A stretch of DNA of 64,000 nucleotides, taken from NCBI GenBank assembly GCA_034620365.1, contig JAQGEQ010000349.1:94503-158502 (forward strand). The letters run 5' to 3'. Source of the stretch: Pegea sp. RAD2-039 (lineage: Eukaryota > Chordata > Thaliacea > Salpida > Salpidae). This document shows, one piece after another, positions 11,901 through 19,778 of this stretch. The translations under genes and the position numbers were made by a program. The notes beneath the pieces were generated by a model, which searched no databases, was not told the DNA's origin, and saw only the letters and a program-made list of their open reading frames with translations. The first letter of the stretch is position 1, and each line of letters starts with the position of its first letter.

Positions 11901-14900
11901 GTGAAGAAGGTTTTATGACGTCAACACCAAAGCGAAATAGTGCTAAGATGATGACGTCATCAGTAGTTAGTGAAGATTGTGATTTTACGTCACATGGATA
12001 CTGTACTTGTTCTTTCTGTCAAGGGGAATCCCCGATCAGGGAATCTTCAGTTGAGGCATCAGAACAGAGTTCAGGGTTTTGTTTATGTAATGAGGTTGGA
12101 AAAAAGGGCTTCCAATTCAAATTTCTAAATTTTTAATTTTTTTGTAGATTATTCAAGAAGAGATCAGTTGTCATAGCAACGGCGTTTCGTCTGTCATCAA
12201 TCTTTGTGAAGTTCTTCTTCATGATACAGATGCGTGTCCGGAAGAGAGAGATCGTGATGAGATCCGGGGAGCTTCCAGTAGCCTCTCGAGGAGGTGGAAG
12301 TCGATTTGTGTCTCGTCGGAAGAAAAAACAAAAAAGTAAAAAAATTTTCTAAATAAGGAATATATTCGGGGTTCTTCTTCTTCCAAAGACTTTTACGGAA
12401 GATTATTTTATTCCGAAAATTCACTGAAAAGTGATTTGTAACACTTGACTCGATCACGTGATGATCTACGAGAAGTCCTGATTATTTGAGATTCTTCTCA
12501 AAGACTTTTTCAAGATTCTTCATCAATTTATAGAAGACTCTTTTAGTTTTCAATTTATTTTTGAATTGAGAAAAATCTTCATGTAACTGCTTGCTTGTGA
12601 TGACGTCACTGATGACGTCACTGATGTTTCAAGCACGTTTGATCTAAATGAAGATTTTAATAAAAGATTATTGAGATGTAAATTAAACTTTTGATAAGAA
12701 ATCCACCAGAAGCAGGATGCTTTTAAAATCAATAAAATTCCAACTTTTGTGAAATCAACAAATTCTTAAAATTATTCATTCTGAAGTTTTTGGGGATTTT
12801 TTTAATTAATCTATTTTATCTACTAAATAAAAAATTCTATAATTAGTTACAACTTTTTCATCTTTAGCTTTTTTCTGTTTCCGTTTTTGTCTTTGATTAA
12901 CTTTTTTAGTTAAATTCTATTTTTGTTGAAATCTAAAAATTTTTTTGAAAATTTTATCGTTTATTTGAAAAAGAAATTATTTAAAAAATTTCTTTAATAT
13001 TTAGAAACTTTTAAAAAGTTTTGTTAAAAATTTTTATTATAATCAGATGTCAGTTTGATTATCATATCACTTTCTAGTATTACTCAGTAAATGACTAATA
13101 TTAGCTTACTAGTTGCAACTTAAGTAATAAATTATCATTATATGATTAAACATGTTTAAGATGAAACATAACATGACACCAAAATCATATTTGATATTTA
13201 CAAGTTAAAAAATTAAAAATTGATCTTTGCTGCCATCTAACGGATGAAAAATAAATTTTCTAAAGTTGATGAAATTATTTGAGACATATTTTATTTCAAT
13301 TTTTTATATTCTTTTTAAGAAATTGAAATTTTATTTTATTATCTATTTGATAAGATTTCTTTAATCTTTAAATTTATTAAACTCCCAAAATCTATATAAA
13401 TATGATTAAAAACTAAATATTCAAAATATCTTTAGAATTGAAGATACTAAGTCACAGTGGGAGATATTCTTTAAAGATCACTTGATCTTTTCAAACTGGT
13501 TACAAGAAGCAGAGAAGAAGACAGAAGACTCCAACATTCAATTGATAAGCTACAAGAATGCTAAAGATCAGTTGAAGTCATATGAGGTAGGCCAAAATCT
13601 CAAAAAGACAAAAAAGTCGAATTTTATTTAATTAAATTTTTGAAACTAATTTTTTTGGATTTTGAATTTCTTGTAGTTTGCAAATTTATCATTTTTGTTT
13701 CTATCATTTGATGTCTTTAAGATTAAATTAAATAATTCAAAAGTATAATTAATACAAATCTTATTAATTTATTAGATAATTATTATTATTAAAAATCGCA
13801 AAACGAGATACACTTTTCTAAATATTTTAAATTAATTTCAATTTTCTAAATTTAAAAGTATCTTTGTTTCAGAACCTTACATCTTTTTTAATTTTTATAA
13901 TCCTAATTTTGATCTTCATCACTTGCAGACACTCCAACATCAAATCCACAACGAATTGAACCAATTAGAGGCAGTCAACAAACAATACAGAAAATTAACT
14001 CGAGAAAACCGAACTGATTCATCAGAAGAACTCAAAAATAAAGTAAGTTATCGGTTGTCATGGCAACCGACTTATATGACGTCATCATCGTAGGTACATG
14101 ATGCTAACACGAGATGGGACTTGCTGATGAAGAAAGTATTTAACATCATACGCCGCTTGAAACACGTCATCCAGCGCAGAGAAGACTTTGAGTCTCATCG
14201 CGAGGAGTTGATGGTCTGGTTGACTGAAAAAGATCTTCTTCTAACTCATATGGAGCATCTTAGTCCTCAGAAGATCACAATTTCGAGAAAATTTAATGAT
14301 TTATTGGTAAATATTCATTTAATAGTCTCTAAAACAACTCTGACATGTTAGATTGTTTTGAAAATTTGTGTTTTTTGGTGTTTAAAAGTCTTAAAGTTAA
14401 TTTATAGTTTTATTTGAACGGATAAAATGGTCGTTTTTGAGATTGGGTTATGATCGTAAAAAAAAGAAAAAGTCGTTCCGCTTGAATGATTTTCACTACC
14501 CGAAATAATAATGAAAGAAAATTTGGAATTGTAAATTTGTTCGTTTCGAGTTTTAGTTGAAATGCTTTTTGAGTGTTTAGTTGAAGAACTTCAAATTATC
14601 ACTTGTTATTTAGATGTAAGTCTTTTAAAAGGTTGATTTTTTTGTTTATTTTTGTGAATTGTTGCAAATTTTGTTGATATATTTAAATATTTACTTAAAA
14701 AATTGACATTTTTTTATCTGCTTTTCATGAAAATTTATTTTAATTTTTTTTTTGAATTAAAAAATTAAAAATTAAATAAAAAATTTCAATTTTCAAAATT
14801 CAATCTGAGAAACAAACGCCCAAAAAATAAACAAATTTTCCCGAGCTTAATAAAAACAAATAAAAATATCCACAGAATTTTAAAGAGAAGATCAATGAAA

Positions 14901-17529
14901 AGTTAGATGACTTCAGGATCTTGGGATCGGATGCAAGATCCCTTCAACAATCTTCAGATACTTCAGATATTGATGAAATTGAAGCTGAAATGAAAGAAAT
15001 TTATGATTATTGTTGTGACGTCACAAAACGCTTATCGCGTTACAATGAAAAGCTTCAACGTCTTTCTGTAAGTTGATGACGTCATCATCGATGTTTGGTA
15101 ATCTTTTGATCTTTTTAGGATCATTCTTCTCGTCTCAATCTTCATCTTGAAGATTTTGAACTTCCAAATTTTGATTGGTGGAAAAATTGTCGGAAGATGA
15201 CGTCATCACTACCACAAGTGGACCGCAGGACGACTTCTAGTGGAGTGTCCTTAGAATGGGACCCTTATCCCAACAAACATGAAGTAACACTTTTTAACAT
15301 CGACAACGTCACAAACAATGACGTCATCGCTTCTCGATTACACGGTTTGTTTAAATAAATCAAGAGTCGAAATTTGATGACGTCATCATTTTAGGTGACT
15401 TTTCTGAAGGAAGAACCTCTCAGCTAAAAATGGTGAAAAAAAAATTAATTTTTTGAAAATGATTTTTACGATTTTATGCAAATTAGTTCGATGACGAAAT
15501 AGCATCGAAACGAAGCTCTCCAATCAGCATCTCTCAACTCCACTCTGGTGAACTAGGAATGACGTCATCAGCTTCGACTACGTCATCAGTCAATCAGCAG
15601 CTACAACATGACGTCACTGCAGTGATGAGTTGGTTACGTGGCGCAAGTCAAAAGATACAAAGAAATGATGACGTCATCAATAATCGCAACGTCACTGTGA
15701 ATGATTTAGAAGAAATTGTTCGCGATTTGAAGGTGACGTCATCATCACCATGGAGATAGGTTTCATTTTTGGGGATTTTTTTTAATAGGATCTTCAACGC
15801 GAGATCGAATCGAGAAGATGTCTTCATACATCAATCAATCTGATGATGAAGTCTTCAACTGATCAGAAGATCAATACTTTAAACAATAAGTGGACTGATG
15901 TTCGGGAAATGATGACGTCACAGCGTGAAAATTGTCGCCGAAGTTTATTGGAATCAATTGTTAGTTTTTAGAGGATTTTTTAAAAAGGGAAATTTTTGAT
16001 GATTTTTTTGATTTTTAGGATTTTCACAACAAAATGGCTGAAATCGAAAAGTTTTTAGAATCTCAAAAGATAAAAAGATTCCTTGATCCTCCTCATCTTC
16101 AATCAACTGATCTTAAGATGATGACAAAACCAAAAGTGCAAAAAGCCAAAAAATCTTTCAAACAATTCCGATCCGAAACACTTGGCTACCTCCTCCAAGT
16201 AACTTCAACTCACGTGACATCCCAAAAAAAACTCCCAATTGATCCTTAGATCAGCCGGATGCAAGACATCTCGAACGAAATCGTGTTAAACAGCGAAATA
16301 CGTCATCCGAGACCTCCCGACGGAGCTGTAGAGATCTGTAACAAACTCTCTGATACATCTGAAGGACTCCGGATTCTTCTCGAATCTTTAAATCGTCAAC
16401 TTGATGTCTTTCAACGTCATTTACAACACACTACGCGACAGGTAGTGACGTCATCATATCTACACGATGATGACGTCATCATCTTGCAGAGAAAGTCAAG
16501 CTCCGAAGATTCGAGTGTTGATACGTCTCTTCATGCTACGTCATCACCGTTGAAGTTAAAGATGCTACGTCATAAGGTGGGTAGTGACGTAATAAGTGTT
16601 GTGACGTCATCAGAGTTGTTAGAATCGAAGTTAATTTTTGAGTAGTTGAAAATTGAAATTCTCTTTTTTTGTTTTTTTTCTTCTGATCTTTGATGATCAG
16701 ATGGATGATCAGGTAGATGATGATCTTGTTACTATGGAGATCTCACAAAGGTTGGTTGGTTGTCATGGAGTCGTTTGTGTTGTCATGACAACAAGCATGA
16801 TTGGTGGATTAACAAACACACAAATTAACAGACAAATTAACAGACAAATTAACAGACAGAAAATAAAATATTCTTATTTTGTTGGCTTTTTTTTTTGCTG
16901 AAAAATTTTGTTTAAAACTCCAAAAAAAACTAAAAAAAATTTTAGTTAAATTTTAACAAAACTTGACAAAAGAATTTGGGAAAGTTTTTCATAAATGATT
17001 AATTTAAATTGTTTAAATCTTCAAAAAATATTTAGTTTGGAAATTTCATTTTGAAAGTTTGAAAAAAAAAACATTTTAAAATTTTAATTAAAGTTTTTCA
17101 ACATCTTAATTTTCTTTCTAAACTTTTGGTTTTTAAGTTTTGTTGATGACGTTGATGTTAGATGACGTCATCACTGAACGTTGACATTTTGTTGTGACGT
17201 CATCACGCTTTTGTGAAGCATGAGAAAGTTTTGACAGCATGTTTCCAATTTTATTTTTCAAAATTTTAATTATAAAAATTTTTTACAGCTTCGACAAAGA
17301 CGAAACCAAAACTACTAACTACGTCACCGATGACGTCATCACTTCGAAAAAAGCTTTCTGGAAACGCTCCTGTTTGGCTGCATCACTTTTTTATCTATTT
17401 TTTTTCCTTGTCAGTATAGTTTGTTCAATTCAACCACGTGACCCTGTAGCCACGTGTTTGAAGACCAATAATTTGTACTGGTCCGTTTATCCTACTCTCC
17501 AATGGTACCACGGTCCTCCTCCTATTTGA
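261..17529 (+). CDS. SYNE1/2-like: Nesprin (SYNE1/2-like) KASH-domain protein, 5'-partial, 54 exons
   Basis: Nesprins are giant spectrin-repeat proteins of the outer nuclear membrane. Their KASH tail binds SUN proteins in the perinuclear space, and the rod reaches cytoskeletal partners. I chained 54 exons with GT-AG borders and matching phases from 261 to the TGA at 17527-17529, about 8,750 coding nt. Their coordinates are given in the grouped entries below. The N-terminal calponin-homology (actin-binding) part, if present, lies upstream of the window. The C-terminal third shares strings such as NLCEVLLHD, ENRTDS, RRLKH and LEWD with vertebrate nesprins as I remember them, in the same order. 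Most introns are 47-59 nt. Exons and introns are full of TGACGTCA. Family identity is near certain; exact borders of exons 3, 4, 13, 16 and 27 are less sure, and SYNE1 versus SYNE2 cannot be decided. Confidence 0.95.
3099..6151 (+). CDS. SYNE1/2-like: Nesprin exons 14-27: spectrin-like rod
   Basis: Exons: 3099-3182, 3237-3368, 3423-3575, 3674-4027, 4191-4304, 4360-4533, 4582-4732, 4789-4948, 4997-5089, 5141-5327, 5381-5599, 5659-5760, 5809-5938, 5992-6151. All junctions preserve frame. Exon 16 probably uses the donor after 3575, because the nearer GT at 3568 breaks frame. Exon 27 must begin at 5992 (acceptor TTTTCGCGCAG): the closer AG at 5965 would leave a 27-nt intron and a frame clash, whereas 5992 gives a normal 53-nt intron. 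The helical segments end in classic spectrin-type Trp positions, for example VDRKWNDVITRLQRDLK in exon 19. Exon 21 is unusually cysteine-rich. No enzymatic domain is visible; the role is as a structural spacer. Confidence 0.85.
6334..6411 (+). mobile_element. Solo 3' tail of the CR1/Jockey-like retrotransposon in a nesprin intron
   Basis: The word GTTAGCGAGAGGTGCT, a short loop, GGCACCC, TTCTTCAC and TTTATTGTA, followed by an A/T-rich (AAT) tail, closely matches the 3' end of retrotransposon R1 at 31224-31300. It lies in intron 6152-6421, which is 270 nt against a typical 47-59 nt, so the insertion explains most of the extra length. It is a strongly 5'-truncated copy in the same orientation as the host gene. 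Confidence 0.8.
6422..10000 (+). CDS. SYNE1/2-like: Nesprin exons 28-40: spectrin-like rod, distal part
   Basis: Exons: 6422-6534, 6588-6720, 6773-6962, 7010-7351, 7407-7576, 7865-7996, 8088-8195, 8245-8455, 8503-8672, 9059-9253, 9312-9585, 9640-9782, 9838-10000. Exon 30 starts at 6773 after ATTAATAG; an earlier AG would shift the frame. Exon 36 runs to 8672, and its split AG/A codon joins exon 37 in frame. Trp-containing helices recur (LLENWLNKVES, RRLSDWLNRKEAE, ERWSYLEELL). Exon 40 (KGTLKAVNQLNLCMMELRHWL, then KLKEQQ) aligns with the vertebrate nesprin segment just before NLCEVLLHD. Longer introns are 7577-7864 (AT-rich, nothing recognisable) and 8673-9058 (two TGACGTCA copies, otherwise unassigned). 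Confidence 0.87.
10001..11491 (+). promoter_or_regulatory. Intron 40 segment, candidate internal promoter
   Basis: These 1.49 kb of AT-rich DNA contain no supported exon. The second half holds three TGACGTCA sites (near 10760, 10812, 11136), three CACGTG sites (near 10687, 10733, 10852) and an X-box-like GTTGCTTAGTAAC at 11468-11480, only 11 nt before the ATG of the presumed alternative first exon. The promoter role is inferred from position and motifs. Similar motifs occur across the whole gene, so their presence alone is weak evidence. Confidence 0.4.
11468..11480. promoter_or_regulatory. X-box-like (RFX) site
   Basis: GTTGCTTAGTAAC matches the RFX X-box layout GTNRCC-spacer-RGYAAC except for one base in the left half-site, and it has inverted half-sites GTTGC and GTAAC. 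It lies directly upstream of the ATG at 11492. Binding is not shown. Confidence 0.4.
11492..12094 (+). CDS. SYNE1/2-like: Probable alternative first exon of a short nesprin isoform
   Basis: This open frame of 201 codons starts with ATG. The codons immediately upstream read TAG TAA CTC TCC TCA AAG, so the frame is closed 5' of the ATG. It ends at a donor (GAG|GTTGGA) at phase 0, followed by a 53-nt intron, and exon 12148 also begins at phase 0. The main chain (exon 40 to exon 41) skips it, and vertebrate nesprins as I remember them are contiguous across that junction. The peptide is acidic and Ser/Asp-rich, with three Cys clusters (CNFCC, CTCSFC, CLC), and has no domain I recognise. Spliced to exons 41-54 it gives about 963 aa, close to vertebrate nesprin-1alpha, which also comes from an internal promoter. 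A cassette exon using acceptor CTCAAAG|ATG is the alternative. Confidence 0.7.
12148..14306 (+). CDS. SYNE1/2-like: Nesprin exons 41-44: conserved C-terminal spectrin repeats
   Basis: Exons: 12148-12335, 13436-13586, 13929-14042, 14094-14306. This is the best-conserved part. Exon 41 contains SNGVSSVINLCEVLLHD and SRRWKSIC; vertebrates have GVASVLNLCEVLLHD and DRRWRNIC. Exon 43 contains VNKQYRKLTRENRTDS (vertebrate INKQYRRLARENRTDS). Exon 44 contains NIIRRLKHVIQRREDFE and LMVWLTEKDL (vertebrate SILRRLKHFIGQREEFE and LVWLTEMDL). These are the membrane-proximal spectrin repeats shared with nesprin-1alpha/2alpha. Intron 12336-13435 (1.1 kb) is AT-rich, has two TGACGTCA copies at 12599-12622 and no gene I can support. 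Intron 13587-13928 is AT-rich with nothing recognisable. Intron 14043-14093 carries the X-box-like GGTTGTCATGGCAACC. Confidence 0.95.
14876..15732 (+). CDS. SYNE1/2-like: Nesprin exons 45-48: adaptive domain with LEWD kinesin motif
   Basis: Exons: 14876-15067, 15119-15344, 15395-15432 (38-nt microexon), 15487-15732. Exon 45 ends a spectrin repeat (EIYDYCCDVTKRLSRYNEKL; vertebrate ELRRYCQEVFGRVERYHKKL). Exon 46 encodes a low-complexity linker with SGVSLEWDPYP; the LEWD codons are at 15251-15262. In mammals LEWD in the nesprin adaptive domain binds kinesin light chains and recruits kinesin-1 to the nuclear envelope, which matters for nuclear positioning. Exon 48 resumes helical sequence (AVMSWLRGASQKIQ). 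Intron 14307-14875 (569 nt) is AT-rich and unassigned. A second possible donor, GAA|GTAACA, lies inside exon 46. Confidence 0.9.
15789..16750 (+). CDS. SYNE1/2-like: Nesprin exons 49-53: last spectrin repeats and linker
   Basis: Exons: 15789-15959, 16019-16198, 16250-16441, 16490-16576, 16701-16750. Exon 49 contains NTLNNKWTDVREMM, a spectrin helix ending. Exon 51 (EGLRILLESLNRQLDVFQRHL) matches the vertebrate stretch before the Ser-rich linker (NRLKLLLKEVSRHIKELEKLL). Exons 52-53 are Ser-rich then acidic linker ahead of the membrane anchor. Intron 16442-16489 is only 48 nt, a multiple of three, and has no in-frame stop, so retention would add 16 residues in frame. The last intron, 16751-17288, includes a 12-bp tandem repeat, an X-box-like site at 16779-16792 and two TGACGTCA copies. 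Confidence 0.88.
16811..16861 (+). repeat. 12-bp tandem repeat in the last nesprin intron
   Basis: About three and a half copies of ACAAATTAACAG, with a slightly altered copy at each end. Probably replication slippage. Confidence 0.75.
17289..17529 (+). CDS. SYNE1/2-like: Nesprin terminal exon: transmembrane segment and KASH domain
   Basis: The split codon AG/C joins exon 53 in frame. The exon encodes a Lys/Asp-rich juxtamembrane stretch, a hydrophobic helix (CLAASLFYLFFFLVSIVC) and a luminal tail of about 30 residues. The tail TCLKTNN..YPTLQWYHGPPPI lines up residue for residue with the vertebrate tail SCALSNN..HPMLRYTNGPPPL. The cysteine that forms a disulfide with SUN is kept, as is the terminal PPP-X that enters the SUN pocket. 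The chain ends right after PPPI, as KASH function requires a free C-terminus. This exon fixes the gene's identity and strand. The CDS stops at TGA 17527-17529. Confidence 0.97.
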
Positions 17530-18648
17530 CCTCACGTGTTTATGACGTCATAATCAGTATTTAGTTGTCTAGCAACGGCCTTTTATTAAAACTGTGTTTT
17601 TTTGTGAAATTTTTGTAGTTTAGATAAAACTTCGCTTTTAATACAAAGTAGTCGATACGAAGTGCTGATAAAAAAGTTTTTTTAATTTAATTTAATGAAA
17701 AAATGATTTCGAAAAAAAATTTGGAAACACTAATTACAACTTTTAAATTAATCAAATTCTAGCAAATGCCTAAAAAATTTTCAAAACTTTTTAACACTTA
17801 AAGTTAGTTTTGTAGTTTTAAAAAAGTTTCTAAGTTTTGTTTTTTTGAATTAAATTTCTTACAAATGATTATTATTTCATTTAGATAATTTGTAAAAAAT
17901 ACATTTAAAGTTTCATTAATTCTAATTTTAAAATTATTTTTCTTTTATTCACTACATGACTGCAGCAGACAAGTTATAGCAGAAAGATTCAGAAGATGTA
18001 GAGGACATGTGACACAAACATTGTGGATCAAAATTTAATAAATTAAGTAAAGGAACTGACATGTATATATGACTTGTTACTTGCATCTATGTTTATTTTA
18101 TGAAAATATTTATTAGTTCACTAGATGTTATTAAAGCTAAGAAGTGAGTTAATTTGAAGAAGATCTCTAAAGGTTTATCCAGGATTTTTATAGAATTCGT
18201 TGAAGTTGAGATAATTTTCAGTGGAGGTAGCAAGTCAGAATTGTTTATATTTTAAATCAAAACTAAAAAAACTTACTGAGATGTATAGATAACTTCTATT
18301 TACTTCACAACAAGCTTGTAGTTGATTTCTAAATATTAAACCTTTAAAAAATACTTTAAAATACCAACTGGTTGCTTTTACTATTAATCAATTAACTAAT
18401 TACAATAATCAATTGATATTGTAGCTGATTTAGACTAAGAAGGTTTTGAGTTTGATATTTTATTTTAATTAGCACTTGGTTTTGTTGTTGGTTTTTTGTA
18501 GTTCTGTTGTTTTTTACATCAGTAACTATTCCGTTGTATAAATCCTTTAGAGAGATATGAAGGATGTGATGTAAGACACAGAATCTACAAAGTTTTATTG
18601 GTTTCTTTGCTTTCTTCTTTATCCTTCAGTTGTTTGTAGAACAGAAAG

Positions 18649-18662
18649 CGCTCTTCAGAGCG
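18649..18662 (+). other. Short hairpin CGCTCT-TC-AGAGCG
   Basis: A six-base perfect stem with a two-base loop. It resembles the metazoan histone 3' stem-loop only superficially: the loop is two bases too short and no histone gene is near. Function unknown. Confidence 0.4.
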
Positions 18663-19045
18663 ACAGTTAAATTTTTCTGATGTAATAAAATAATTTTGTT
18701 AAAAAAAGAATTGTTTTAAAACCTTTAGAAAATCAAGCAGCAAGTTTCAGTGTTTCAATAAAAGTTTTTAATAAGTTTCTTTATTTAAAAGATTAATAAC
18801 TAATTCCATAACTGGCACAGCTATTCTTATAATCAATCTTTGTGGTGCAACTTAAAACTTTCACAAACTTTTGTTTCGAATCTCAGTTTGCTAAATTATT
18901 ACCAAAAAAATAGACCAAGTTATATCAGAAAATGTAAACTTTTTGATAGAAATCCAAACCTTTTAAAGTAATTGAATAATTTTTCTTAACAAAACCTTTT
19001 AAAACTAAAGTTTATTTAGGTCTTTTGTAAATAAAATAGTTTTGT

Positions 19046-19100
19046 ATAGACAATATAATAAATAAATATATATATTAATATAATATATATATAGTATATT
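19046..19100. repeat. AT-rich microsatellite
   Basis: Runs of TATATA and ATATAT interrupted by single bases; low complexity. Confidence 0.7.
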
Positions 19101-19715
19101 CATGATTCCAGTTATACTTGAAAGAAATTTAATTTAGAATTTTAAAATCACAGAAAAAAAAATTAAACTAATTTAAATTTTTCATGATTTAATTTTGCAA
19201 ATATAAATGTTTCCTTGCAAAATTTTTAACATGGTTTGATTTTTTTGAAAAAAAAGTTTAAAATAATTTGGCAGAAACTAAAAACATTTGTAAGAATTAA
19301 AAATGATATTTGGATAAATATTTTATTTTAAATAAGTATATTTCAATTACTTGCAAATAAAAATAAAAATATATTTTTGATAAAATCTTATTCATTTTAA
19401 ACTGACAAATTTCAAACTGTTATAAACTTTCAAATTTATAATTTAATAAAAGTTTATTTACAAATTATTTATTTTCTATATACAAACATTTTAAACAACA
19501 ATTTAATATTTGTAAAGTTTGACTTTTATTTAAACCAAAATTTTGCAGAATGTCTACGGTTAGCATTTTAAGAAAGTTCAGATATTTTAAGTTTTTAATA
19601 TTTTAAATTCTACAAAACAATTTTTGAAACTCTAGATTTTAAAAAGGACTTTGAGTTTTAAAACAAAATATATCAGCAGAGTGAACAATTAAAGATTATT
19701 AGGAAAAATTATTGC

Positions 19716-19778
19716 TAAAATGTAGCTGAGATGATAGAGCGCGCGTTTAATATAAACAAATCGATTTCCGGCACCTTT
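19716..19778 (+). pseudogene. Decayed tRNA-Ala relic
   Basis: TGTAGCTGAGATGATAGAGC followed by GCGCG and, further on, TTTCCGGCACCT match the A-arm and 3' part of the tRNA-Ala copies in the array. The anticodon loop and B-box region are ruined (TTTAATATAA in place of TTAGCATGTG). It suggests the array once reached at least 1 kb further left. Confidence 0.7.

Larger units (their letters stand above)
439..17550. repeat. Interspersed TGACGTCA palindrome saturating the nesprin gene
   Basis: By hand I counted about 113 exact copies of TGACGTCA between 439 and 17550, roughly one per 150 bp. They lie in exons and introns alike, usually extended to GATGACGTCATCA or similar. With about 35% GC the chance expectation is around 0.2 copies. 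I found none from 17551 to 64000. The word is the full CRE (CREB/ATF site). The copies are scattered and not in tandem. Confidence 0.9.

Noticed and set aside
12197-12732. Minus-strand ORFs in and after nesprin exon 41
   Set aside because: The plus strand of 12148-12335 encodes a segment matching vertebrate nesprins; the minus frames are shadows of it and of the following intron.
439-17550. CRISPR-like or tandem satellite repeat for the TGACGTCA copies
   Set aside because: Spacing is irregular, the conserved unit is only 8-13 bp, and the copies lie inside a spliced, phase-consistent animal gene.
18649-18662. Histone-type 3' stem-loop
   Set aside because: Stem similar, but the loop has two bases instead of four, the flanking purine/ACCA context is absent and there is no histone gene upstream.
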